A DNA stretch of 6,140 bases from Bacteroidota bacterium (GTDB taxonomy: Bacteria > Bacteroidota > Bacteroidia > Chitinophagales > LD1): assembly GCA_018267355.1 (NCBI GenBank), contig JAFDYP010000624.1, forward strand, positions 1 to 6,140, read 5' to 3'. The position numbers were made by a program, and so were the translations under genes. Positions 1 through 6,140 of this stretch are shown in pieces (the first letter of the stretch is position 1; every line of letters begins with the position of its first letter). The notes under the pieces are model-generated. The model was not told the DNA's origin, made no database searches, and worked only from the letters and a program-made list of their open reading frames with translations.

Positions 1-2
1 AT

Positions 3-491
3 ACCGGCGTAGACTACCTGCTGGACCTGGCCGTCCGGGAGAAAATAGACATACACTTTCAGCCCGAGTGCTATGATGCCGAAAACACAAAGCGCAGCGC
101 ACCCGACTCATTGGAGAATAATGCCATGAGGGAATACTGGCGCTATATAAAAAAGAAAAAAGCAGAGGGTGCCCCCATCACCAGCTCTATGCCGTATCTC
201 GACTATCTGATAGGGTGGCAAAACTACTCCCAGACAGCCGTATTGGACCCTGCAGCCAAGTGTGCCGCTGGCCTCGGATACCTGTTTGTAGACTCTAGCG
301 GCTACGCCTATCCCTGCCCGTATACCAAGGGGCACGTGAAAGGTGTCAACCTGCTGCAGAGTGAGTGGGCCGAAGGCTTTGACCCCAGCACACCATGTAC
401 CCGCTGTATCGTAGGGCCTATGCTCGAGTTTAACCTGCTATTTGAAAAGCCCGTGCAGTCCATAGCTGGAGCTTTCAGCAAAATATCTTAA
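3..491 (+). CDS. Radical SAM-type enzyme, C-terminal part (5' end outside window)
   Basis: The reading frame is open from base 3 to the TAA at 489-491, giving 162 visible residues. The true start lies upstream; a TTG at 111 is in frame but need not be used. The fragment has four cysteines in a spacing typical of an auxiliary iron-sulfur cluster in a SPASM/twitch-like extension. Cys87 is followed by LGYLFVDSSGYAYPC (Cys105), then GHVKGVNLL, then the pair PCTRC (Cys132, Cys135), and the end is EFNLLFEKPVQSI. The pattern of a glycine-rich stretch, a Trp and a late CxxC followed by an acidic 'E-F-N-L-L-F' tail is familiar from radical SAM proteins. The CxxxCxxC motif that binds SAM would be in the missing N-terminal part, so the family call is by the C-terminus only. 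The stop is 10 bases before the next gene, so the two are probably co-transcribed. The substrate is unknown. Confidence 0.7.
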   Translation, partial: TGVDYLLDLAVREKIDIHFQPECYDAENTKRSAPDSLENNAMREYWRYIKKKKAEGAPITSSMPYLDYLIGWQNYSQTAVLDPAAKCAAGLGYLFVDSSGYAYPCPYTKGHVKGVNLLQSEWAEGFDPSTPCTRCIVGPMLEFNLLFEKPVQSIAGAFSKIS

Positions 492-501
492 CATAGCTGC
501 T

Positions 502-1281
502 ATGAAGCCACCACTGCCCATAGAGCGTATAGGCCCCATAGACCAGGACGCGTTTTACGACCGTTATGTCAGAAAAAGCAAGCCCGTGGTCATCACTGGG
601 CTCACAGATCAGTGGACAGCCTCAAGGCTGTGGAGTCATGAGTATATGCTGGAGCAGTATGGCGCGGCTACAGTACAGGCCTACCAGCTCAATAGCAAAG
701 GAGAGTGCGATGTAGATATGGACAAAGGCTCACCTACCCGACCCACAGTGCTGAGTGATGCTATGCTATCTATGCGTGAGGCAGAGATCAGCCGCAGATG
801 GGCTATAGCCACCTCTGTAGACCACTTCCCGGAGCAGCTGAGGACCGAGTTTGCAGCTCCTGCGTATTGTGCAGATGGCAGGTTTCTCCGCTCTATGATA
901 TTCATAGGCGCCGGGGGGGTAGTATCTCCGCTACACCAGGACCTGCCGGAAAACATTTACGTCATGGTACAGGGGTGCAAGAGGATCACCCTCTTCTCAC
1001 CATGGGATCATGTCTATCCCAATCCGCGCCTGTCCAATCTGCCCAATCACTCACAGATAGACGCCGAGCGGCCTGATCTCAAAAAGTTTCCTGACGTAGT
1101 ATATGCACAGCCCTATATAGTAGACCTGCGGGGAGGCGAGACACTATTCATACCCAGCCTGTGGTGGCACCATCTACGCAATCTGGAGCCGAGTATTGCA
1201 CTCAATTTTTGGTGGAGCCAGGGCTGGAAGCTACCGATAGCCATGGCTGCGGCACTGTATAAAAAATGGAGAGCCATTTAA
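502..1281 (+). CDS. Cupin_8 / JmjC-type Fe(II)/2-oxoglutarate-dependent oxygenase
   Basis: A 259-residue protein of the cupin_8 (JmjC-like, FIH-1-related) family, probably a cytosolic hydroxylase. It has no signal peptide. The N-terminal part shows the family's PVVITGLTDQW segment (28-38) and a following W-x-H-x-Y-x-L-x-x-x-Y-G helix. The metal site is complete: His145 and Asp147 in SPLHQDLPENIY, and His223 in FIPSLWWHHLRN. I chose the first of the two adjacent His by alignment with the single His of the second cupin_8 protein in this window. Lys160 in QGCKRITLFSP lies 15 residues after the first iron His, the same offset as the 2-oxoglutarate-binding Lys of FIH. The ATG at 502 has no convincing Shine-Dalgarno but follows the upstream stop by only 10 bases, which fits translational coupling. 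Family substrates are protein side chains or small molecules; nothing here says which. Pairing with a radical SAM enzyme suggests action on the same target (inference). Confidence 0.88.
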   Translation: MKPPLPIERIGPIDQDAFYDRYVRKSKPVVITGLTDQWTASRLWSHEYMLEQYGAATVQAYQLNSKGECDVDMDKGSPTRPTVLSDAMLSMREAEISRRWAIATSVDHFPEQLRTEFAAPAYCADGRFLRSMIFIGAGGVVSPLHQDLPENIYVMVQGCKRITLFSPWDHVYPNPRLSNLPNHSQIDAERPDLKKFPDVVYAQPYIVDLRGGETLFIPSLWWHHLRNLEPSIALNFWWSQGWKLPIAMAAALYKKWRAI

Positions 1282-1290
1282 AGACTTGTT

Positions 1291-1309
1291 TCAGAATATT
1301 GAATTCTGA
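1291..1309. other. Inverted repeat in convergent gap, possible terminator stem
   Basis: TCAGAAT (1291-1297) and ATTCTGA (1303-1309) form a perfect 7-bp stem with a 5-base loop. They lie 9 bases after the stop of the cupin_8 gene and about 80 bases beyond the stop of the opposing SUMF1 gene. The position suits a transcription end between convergent genes. The stem is AT-rich and not followed by a T tract on either strand, so intrinsic termination is doubtful. The rest of the 1282-1387 gap shows no ORF; its only other oddity is the short tandem CCGATCCGATC near 1367-1377. Confidence 0.25.
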
Positions 1310-1387
1310 TATAATAGTATAGCGCAGGGCCATCACTCTATTAAAACAGGAAAGCAGCTCATATCTCCGATCCGATCTTTGCAGAGA

Positions 1388-3085
1388 CTACTTATCCGCC
1401 GCTAGCCGGAATCCGGTACGTCTGCCTCTATTAGTAGGCTCATCCTTGCCTCTATGCGCCGGCAGGCATTCTTTCTCTCCGTGGCTCCATGACCCACCTC
1501 TCAGCACCCTCCAGACGCCCTGATCGGAACCATGTGGATCCGATGAGGGCCCATCCTTATAGTATGTGTAGCTAAATCGATCGCCGCACCATTCAAATAC
1601 ATTTCCGGTCATATCATGCAGGCCGAGTTCATTTGCTTTTTTCTGGCCTACCGGGTGCGTCTCATTGTCAGAGTTGTTGTCATGCCAGGCTACCTCATCT
1701 ATGTTGCTGCTCCCGCTAAAGGTATACCCCTTGCTCGCATTTCCGCCCCTGGCTGCGTACTCCCACTCCGCCTCTGTAGGCAGCCTGTACTTTCCACCGG
1801 TTTTGGTATTGAGCTTTTTGATAAAAAGCTCGGCATCCGCAGCGCTTACATTTTCCACAGGGCAGTCGCCACATCCCACAAAGTGGCTCGGATTTTCGCC
1901 CATTATATCTTGCCATTGCTTTTGCGTCACCTCATATCTGCTCAGGTAATAATCACCCACTGTCACTTTGTGAGACCTCATCTCGGTAGTGAGGCTGTCA
2001 TTTCCCATCTCAAAGGTGCCGCCCTTGATCAGCACCATACTGTAGAGGTTGTTTTTCATATAGCCCCCTGTGGTATCATAGCCGCGCTTTTCCGCAGAAA
2101 TGCGCTTATGGACCACAGACTGTATATCTCCATATATCTGGCCGGTAGCAGATGCCGCTACCTGATAGGGCACTCTGATAGAATCTTTATGCGATCCCAG
2201 TGCTGTATACAAAACACTATGAGCACCAGGGCTCAGGTAGGCTGTCTCGATAGTGCCATATAGCAGGGTATCTGCTTTCTCTCCATCTATACGGCAGAGC
2301 ACATCAGCATTAGATGTGATATACACTTTTTGTGTGGAGGAGCCCTTGTGTCCTTTGATCACCGGCACACGCTCCGGGCCATCTTTACCGATCTTTATAA
2401 AATCTACCTGCGGTGCATCTGCTGTTCCTGCCAGTGCACCTTTCAGGTACCTGTTATTGACAAAGTCCTTGGCGATAGCAGGATCAAATACGGAGAATAT
2501 CACAGAGATGACCTCTGGCTGGTCTATATCATGAGTGATCGCGATATATTTTATACCATACAACAGTCGCTCCTTTTCACTTGCAAAAAACTTGCGCCGC
2601 CACAGATCATAGTCCTTTATTTTGTGTGTCAGCACCATAAAGTCTTTATTGCCAGAGTTGTCGTCTATCTCATCCAGGCAATAAACAAACCGTGCACTTA
2701 CACTCTCATCGAGGCTGGACGCCGCTATATCTGTATGAAACCCCTGCGATGAGAGATAGGATCTGGCCAGAGCCATATCCTGTACGATACCGCCTATGAG
2801 TGCTACACCAGCGGCATCTGTAGATGGAGCAAACCCCACCGGTAGTATACCGTGAGCCACAGCGTGCTCCGCCCATTTCCCAAAGGCTTCATTCCATTGC
2901 ATATTATCTTTTATCCGCGCGCGCAGGATCAAAAACTGAGCGGGCTCTACAGACAGCTCCAGATCCTGTGCCCGGGAGTAGATAGTCGCAGACATCCATA
3001 GTGCGCTTAGCAGCACGATGCGCTGCATGATGCTGATCACATGATTCTGCTTCGACTCTTTGTTAGACACCATTCTATTGTTCAT
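1388..3085 (-). CDS. Exported SUMF1/FGE-like protein with tandem ABM-like domains
   Basis: A 565-residue protein. A hydrophobic stretch, IVLLSALWMSATIYSRA (23-39), ends in S-R-A before Gln40, a good signal peptidase I site, so the protein is probably periplasmic or surface-exposed. Residues 50-145 and 148-232 look like two copies of an antibiotic-biosynthesis-monooxygenase-like (dimeric alpha/beta barrel) domain, each starting F-x-x-L-x-x-x-IKD-x-x-x-W (IKD at 58-60 and 156-158). Residues 253-300 resemble a PEGA-type beta domain. Residues 348-565 are an FGE-sulfatase (SUMF1) domain with MVLIKGGTFEMG, RLPTEAEWEYAARGG (434-448), DMTGNVFEWC (491-500), RVLRGGSW (526-533) and GFRLA (558-562). Of the two FGE catalytic cysteines only the second remains (Cys540); the first is His535, so true formylglycine synthesis is unlikely. 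The start overlaps the upstream gene by 11 bases. In-frame ATGs at 3073 and 3028 are alternatives, the latter giving a compact signal peptide. It is the last gene of a three-gene minus-strand run. Confidence 0.85.
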   Translation of the reverse strand: MNNRMVSNKESKQNHVISIMQRIVLLSALWMSATIYSRAQDLELSVEPAQFLILRARIKDNMQWNEAFGKWAEHAVAHGILPVGFAPSTDAAGVALIGGIVQDMALARSYLSSQGFHTDIAASSLDESVSARFVYCLDEIDDNSGNKDFMVLTHKIKDYDLWRRKFFASEKERLLYGIKYIAITHDIDQPEVISVIFSVFDPAIAKDFVNNRYLKGALAGTADAPQVDFIKIGKDGPERVPVIKGHKGSSTQKVYITSNADVLCRIDGEKADTLLYGTIETAYLSPGAHSVLYTALGSHKDSIRVPYQVAASATGQIYGDIQSVVHKRISAEKRGYDTTGGYMKNNLYSMVLIKGGTFEMGNDSLTTEMRSHKVTVGDYYLSRYEVTQKQWQDIMGENPSHFVGCGDCPVENVSAADAELFIKKLNTKTGGKYRLPTEAEWEYAARGGNASKGYTFSGSSNIDEVAWHDNNSDNETHPVGQKKANELGLHDMTGNVFEWCGDRFSYTYYKDGPSSDPHGSDQGVWRVLRGGSWSHGEKECLPAHRGKDEPTNRGRRTGFRLAADK

Positions 3086-4067
3086 TATTGAAGATATATT
3101 CTCTTTTATTGATCTTGGACATCAGGGCCGACTTAAAAATAAAAGGCTTGGTAGCAAAAAAGAAAAGACTAGTAAGAAGCTTAGATGAGCGAAATGAGGA
3201 CGGCAGGTGAAAAAATTTGTAGGCCACGCCGATAGAGTCTGTCGGATTTTCTACCTGGTGCCACACCAGCGCAGGAAACCACAGTACATCTCCGGCATTG
3301 ATGGTGACCTCTCTCCGACTGGCATATTTTTGCAGGGGAAATTTAGGATCAGAAATATTGTACGGATCTGCATCGGAATGATAATAGGTGCGGCGGTCGG
3401 GCCTGACCCCCAGAAACAGCCGATCACTGGTAGGCCAGAAGTTCCACTTCTTGGATCCATACACCTGTACAAATACCGTAGGTGGCAGGGCTGTGTGTAT
3501 AGGCGTTGCGGTACCCTTGCCCCCCATAAACATAAAGAACAGCTTTTTGAATTCACTCGTCATGTGAAAACGCTGCAGCCACTCTCCGTTAAAATCATCT
3601 TGTAGTCCCGAGTTTTCGTGGATCATCTGCGAAAACTTAATGTACTTCTTGGAGCCAGCCTGCATCTGGTCTATAAAGTCACTGAGCTTAATAGTCTCAA
3701 ACTTTGCTTGCTCCTGGCCTACCAATCCTACGTTATTAGTGAGGACCATCTCCTTATCACCAAACTTCTCTTTGAAGAAGTCAAAACTCCATTTTTGAGT
3801 ACAGGCCCAGTCGTCTGCAGCCCCCCTGTATATAGCCGGATAGTAGGGGTGAGGCTCGGGATAGTCGTACTCTCCCTTTTGAAACTCCAATACCCTGAAT
3901 GGCTCACCGAGAGGTGCGGTGGCTGCATGGGCATCTATCTTTTCAAACAGGCTGGTCTCAGCACCCCCCAGCACTCGCTGATATAATTTATGCCCTAGAA
4001 AATGCTCGGCCACACAGAGGGCATTATAGGCATACCAGTGAGATGTTTTTACATTATATGGCTTCAT
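3075..4067 (-). CDS. Cupin_8 / JmjC-like protein with HxA instead of HxD iron motif
   Basis: A 330-residue cupin_8 protein, counted from the ATG at 4067. The frame extends 12 codons further to a TTG at 4103, but a -7 promoter match overlaps that extension, so I prefer the ATG. It is longer than the other cupin_8 protein here, with an N-terminal helical extension of about 75 residues and a hydrophobic tail (LLTSLFFFATKPFIF, 297-311) that might touch the membrane. The core shows PAIYRGAADDW (77-87), then TPIHTALPPTVFVQVYGSKKW, then VLWFPALVWHQVEN. His191, Lys206 (the 2-oxoglutarate Lys, 15 residues after the His) and His270 are conserved, but the position of the iron-binding Asp is Ala193. It could be a radical halogenase-like enzyme, an oxygenase with altered chemistry or an inactive homologue; sequence alone does not decide. 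It lies 61 bases downstream of the glycosyltransferase gene and overlaps the SUMF1 gene by up to 11 bases. Confidence 0.85.
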   Translation of the reverse strand: MKPYNVKTSHWYAYNALCVAEHFLGHKLYQRVLGGAETSLFEKIDAHAATAPLGEPFRVLEFQKGEYDYPEPHPYYPAIYRGAADDWACTQKWSFDFFKEKFGDKEMVLTNNVGLVGQEQAKFETIKLSDFIDQMQAGSKKYIKFSQMIHENSGLQDDFNGEWLQRFHMTSEFKKLFFMFMGGKGTATPIHTALPPTVFVQVYGSKKWNFWPTSDRLFLGVRPDRRTYYHSDADPYNISDPKFPLQKYASRREVTINAGDVLWFPALVWHQVENPTDSIGVAYKFFHLPSSFRSSKLLTSLFFFATKPFIFKSALMSKINKREYIFNNEQ

Positions 4068-4082
4068 GTACCTGCTTTCTGA

Positions 4083-4090
4083 CAAATTTA
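4083..4090 (-). promoter_or_regulatory. Bacteroidota-type -7 element ahead of second cupin_8 gene
   Basis: On the minus strand this reads TAAATTTG, an exact TAnnTTTG match, 15 bases upstream of the ATG at 4067. It could give the cupin_8 and SUMF1 genes their own promoter within the operon. No TTG sits at the usual 19-21-base spacing (the nearest are 10 and 26 bases away), so the -33 element is missing and the call is tentative. Confidence 0.35.
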
Positions 4091-4128
4091 TACTAAAAAC
4101 CAATACGCTCTGTAGACAAGCATTGGCA

Positions 4129-5736
4129 CTATGTGATGAGCGGTTTCGCCCTCGTCAATAAAGCTATGATAAAAAGAGGAGTCATCAGGCAGTTTATGGG
4201 CAATGATATAGTGATGAATCTCTGGTCGCCATATATGAAAAACAAAAACAGAAAGATACCTATCCAAAACAGGAAGTAAACCACAGGCAGCCGCAGGTGG
4301 ATACCGCGCATGCACCATATACCCATCAGATAAAACGGCACATATACGAGGACTTGTATCCACCCCGGCCAGGTCCCCCGGAATGCGCTGTAAGTCAATC
4401 CAGCCGCTACACATACCAGCAGAATCCTAAGCCATCCGGGGCGACCCTCTCCCAGCCTGATACGCAGCAGGCATAGCGATAGAAGTGCCGGAGCGAGCCA
4501 GAAAATAAGTGGATAAGCGGTCGAGTACTTGATCCTCTCGGCTGGTATCAGATACATGTAGCGGGGATTGTCTCTGTAAAAATGGTAGATCCTGATCACT
4601 GCATTGCCCGATCCCTGATCATGTGTGTTGTAGTAAGAGGTTGGAATAACTTTCCATAGCCAGCCGAATGTCCCATTATCAGAAACGTTATAAATGCAGT
4701 ACTCATTATTCAGATATAGGAATCCATCGCCCGTCAGCACACCCGATCCTTTCACACCGGTATAATACATATAGACATACCTTACTAAATTTCTGATCCC
4801 TATGGTCATCTGGTGCTGGTCCCGGTTTAGCTGCTCAGGACTTTCGAAAACCCCCTTTTCTATCTTGGCACTTATTTTTTCGCACCATGCCTTGCGCTGC
4901 TCCAGGGTTTCATTCTTCTGTATTGATATGTAGGTGGTCCACGGTGCCATGACAAAGGCTATACCGAGCAGAGTACCCAGTATAGCCCGCCTAAACATTC
5001 CTTTGCCCCTTTCTGATATAAAAAGATACACGACATAGAAGGGTATCATGGGCATGAACGTAGGACGCGTCAGCAGCGCCAGTCCGGTCACGACACCCGT
5101 AGAGCACCAGTATACCCATCCGGCCCGGTCACTCCGGCCCACCACCAGCAGAAACAGTGCCAGGTATAGGAAACTACCCAGTATCTCTATATCCATGAGC
5201 TCATAAGAAAACGAAGAAACCACCAGCCAGAGTACGCTACCTGCTATACCCGCTATAGCTCCCTCCCGGCCCCATAGGCGATAGCCCATAGAAGGCAATA
5301 AGGCGCAGGACAAGGCTGAGAGCAAAATATTCAACCATAGCAGCACGGAGAGTTTGACGCCAAAGGCTTTGTACATCAGTCCTACCAGCAAGGAGTACAT
5401 CGGCAGTCTGGTAAAGGCCAGTACCGGTCCTGCCTCCTGAAACATATTCAGGTAGACACTGTCCACACCTAGCGATACGCCCCTCTTGAAGGAAAGGTTA
5501 TACCTGCCTGTATCCGCCAGATATCCGAGGTACGGAAACTTATTGGCTACTGCAAAATTGACCGCCATGAAGTGATAATCCAGCTCATCTACATCCGGAT
5601 TTTCCCGCAGAATGGTTCTTTGAGCAAAGGTCTCTCGCTGCTGGCGGTGCAGGACCACTATAGTCACCACAAAAGTTAAGGCAAACAAGACCAGGGTAGT
5701 GACAAAACGCTTTGAGGAGAGACGCCCACCTATCAT
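4129..5736 (-). CDS. GT-C superfamily membrane glycosyltransferase (PMT_2/ArnT-like)
   Basis: A 535-residue polytopic inner-membrane protein with about 11-12 hydrophobic segments (for example 11-29, 127-147, 158-178, 185-200, 228-240, 252-266, 409-425, 437-452, 460-475, 485-502, 508-527). Family features are visible. An acidic motif in the first extracytoplasmic loop (NPDVDELDYH, Asp50-Glu51) is where GT-C enzymes carry the catalytic acidic pair. FTRLPMYSLLVGLMYKAFG (108-126) resembles the R-x-P-x-Y-x-L-L-x-A-x-x-Y-x-x-F-G motif of PMT_2 proteins, and LLTRPTFMPMIP (221-232) is another usual motif. A soluble loop of about 140 residues (270-408) precedes the last membrane segments. Such enzymes move a sugar from a polyprenyl-phosphate donor to a lipid, glycan or protein on the outer face of the membrane; donor and acceptor cannot be told here. 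The ATG at 5736 lacks a Shine-Dalgarno. It is the first gene of the minus-strand run and divergent from an ABC-2 permease gene. Confidence 0.85.
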   Translation of the reverse strand: MIGGRLSSKRFVTTLVLFALTFVVTIVVLHRQQRETFAQRTILRENPDVDELDYHFMAVNFAVANKFPYLGYLADTGRYNLSFKRGVSLGVDSVYLNMFQEAGPVLAFTRLPMYSLLVGLMYKAFGVKLSVLLWLNILLSALSCALLPSMGYRLWGREGAIAGIAGSVLWLVVSSFSYELMDIEILGSFLYLALFLLVVGRSDRAGWVYWCSTGVVTGLALLTRPTFMPMIPFYVVYLFISERGKGMFRRAILGTLLGIAFVMAPWTTYISIQKNETLEQRKAWCEKISAKIEKGVFESPEQLNRDQHQMTIGIRNLVRYVYMYYTGVKGSGVLTGDGFLYLNNEYCIYNVSDNGTFGWLWKVIPTSYYNTHDQGSGNAVIRIYHFYRDNPRYMYLIPAERIKYSTAYPLIFWLAPALLSLCLLRIRLGEGRPGWLRILLVCVAAGLTYSAFRGTWPGWIQVLVYVPFYLMGIWCMRGIHLRLPVVYFLFWIGIFLFLFFIYGDQRFITISLPINCLMTPLFIIALLTRAKPLIT

Positions 5737-5771
5737 TAGATAAAACTAGCAAATGTTTTGATAGTGGCCGC

Positions 5772-5783
5772 AGGGTGCGCCCT
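5772..5783. other. Near-palindrome in divergent intergenic region
   Basis: AGGGTGCGCCCT is self-complementary at 10 of 12 positions and sits in the 98-bp gap between the divergent glycosyltransferase and ABC-permease genes. A shared operator is possible, but the site is short and no regulator gene is visible in the window. Confidence 0.15.
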
Positions 5784-5803
5784 CCTAGCCGTTGCAGAAA
5801 TAC

Positions 5804-5811
5804 TATCTTTG
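5804..5811 (+). promoter_or_regulatory. Bacteroidota-type -7 element of the ABC-permease gene
   Basis: TATCTTTG is an exact TAnnTTTG match, 23 bases before the permease ATG, which would leave a short leader. A TTG at the expected -33 position (around 5780-5785) is not present, so the call rests on the -7 element and its position at the head of a divergent gene. Confidence 0.45.
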
Positions 5812-5814
5812 GCT

Positions 5815-5820
5815 GGAGGT
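5815..5820 (+). promoter_or_regulatory. GGAGGT, possible ribosome binding site with wide spacing
   Basis: GGAGGT is a strong Shine-Dalgarno match, but 14 bases separate it from the ATG at 5835, more than the usual 5-9. Nine of those bases are a run of T (5824-5832). No other ATG/GTG/TTG in frame lies nearer the site, so the ATG at 5835 is still the best start. Confidence 0.35.
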
Positions 5821-5834
5821 CACTTTTTTTTTCG

Positions 5835-6140
5835 ATGGCAGTCACGCGTATACACTCAGAGCAGACCCGGCTACAGGATTACCTGCGCAGCCTGAGGGAC
5901 TATTGGAGCCTGGTAGGCATATTCGCATGGCAGGAGATCCGTGCGCAATATGCGCAGACCTATCTGGGCGTAGCGTGGGCCATACTCAGGCCTGCCATTA
6001 TCCTCAGTGTTTTCACCGTTCTATTCCATTTTCTGCTCCATGTTTCTACCACCTCCCCATATGCTTTATTTGCATTTACAGGTATGATCGCGTGGAACTT
6101 TTTTTCACAGATAGCATCTACTGCCTCTACCTCTATCACA
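5835..6140 (+). CDS. ABC-2 type permease, Wzm/TagG family (3' end outside window)
   Basis: The frame is open from ATG 5835 to the window end, giving 102 residues with no stop. An amphipathic cytoplasmic N-terminus (about 1-33) leads into AWQEIRAQYAQTYLGVAWAI (31-50) followed by LRP. This matches the family's signature of the type 'D/E-I-x-x-R-Y-x-Q-T-x-L-G-x-x-W-A-I-L-x-P'. A first membrane segment follows (about 54-70), then SPYALFAFTGMIAWNFF (74-90), which matches the P-Y-x-L-F-x-F-x-G-x-x-x-W-x-F-F motif at the start of the second segment. Family members form the membrane channel of exporters for lipid-linked O-antigen, teichoic acid or other polysaccharides, with a separate ATPase usually encoded next door; that gene would be expected just beyond the window. 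It is divergent from a GT-C glycosyltransferase, supporting a surface-glycan context. Confidence 0.9.
   Translation, partial: MAVTRIHSEQTRLQDYLRSLRDYWSLVGIFAWQEIRAQYAQTYLGVAWAILRPAIILSVFTVLFHFLLHVSTTSPYALFAFTGMIAWNFFSQIASTASTSIT

Noticed and set aside
1286..1315. TTGTTT - 18 bases - TATAAT, a sigma70-like promoter pair
   Set aside because: No plus-strand gene follows; it would only run antisense into the SUMF1 gene. The spacing and motifs are of E. coli type, not the TAnnTTTG type seen elsewhere here, and AT-rich gaps give such matches by chance.
1282..1387. Possible small peptide or RiPP precursor in the convergent gap
   Set aside because: No start codon with a frame of useful length and no leader-like sequence on either strand.
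1616..2263. 215-codon open frame on the plus strand
   Set aside because: It lies fully antisense to the SUMF1-like gene, whose protein has clear family motifs over this stretch; the plus-strand translation shows no recognisable domain.
2330..2752. 140-codon plus-strand frame rich in Cys
   Set aside because: It is the antisense shadow of the ABM-like region of the SUMF1 gene; the Cys content comes from the complementary codons.
1388..3085. Gliding-motility protein GldK/GldJ
   Set aside because: It shares the SUMF1 fold, but it has a signal peptidase I site rather than a lipobox, carries extra ABM-like domains, and no other gld genes are adjacent.
5585..5845. 86-codon minus-strand frame spanning the divergent gap
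   Set aside because: It overlaps the start of both the glycosyltransferase and the ABC-permease genes in a non-coding frame and has no family features.

Overview
The window reads as a piece of a Bacteroidota chromosome (inferred). Base composition is roughly balanced. Most starts lack a clear Shine-Dalgarno. Two exact matches to the Bacteroidota -7 consensus TAnnTTTG lie upstream of genes. The secreted SUMF1-type protein is of a style common in that phylum. Coding density is high, with six protein genes and no RNA genes, CRISPR array or mobile element visible.

Layout. Bases 3-491 (+) are the 3' end of a radical SAM-type enzyme with a C-terminal cysteine cluster. Ten bases later comes a JmjC/cupin_8 2-oxoglutarate oxygenase (502-1281, +) with an intact HxD...H iron site. 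A 106-bp convergent gap (1282-1387) separates this pair from a three-gene minus-strand run. In transcription order that run is a polytopic GT-C glycosyltransferase (5736 to 4129), a second cupin_8 protein (4067 to 3075), and an exported multidomain protein ending in a formylglycine-generating-enzyme-like (SUMF1) fold (3085 to 1388). Divergent from the glycosyltransferase, across a 98-bp gap, is the 5' end of a Wzm/TagG-type ABC-2 permease (5835 to beyond the window end, +).

How they may work together (inference). Glycosyltransferase plus polysaccharide-type ABC exporter suggests a cell-surface glycan or other exported-product locus. The radical SAM enzyme and the cupin_8 proteins could modify that product, its carrier or a peptide. 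No substrate or precursor peptide is visible.

The best lead is the second cupin_8 protein. Its iron-binding HxD motif reads His-Thr-Ala, while the distal His and the expected 2-oxoglutarate-binding Lys are kept. In unrelated 2OG enzymes this substitution marks radical halogenases, but it could equally mean lost or altered activity. The second lead is the architecture of the SUMF1 protein: two tandem ABM-like domains, a PEGA-like segment and an FGE-like domain lacking one of the two catalytic cysteines.
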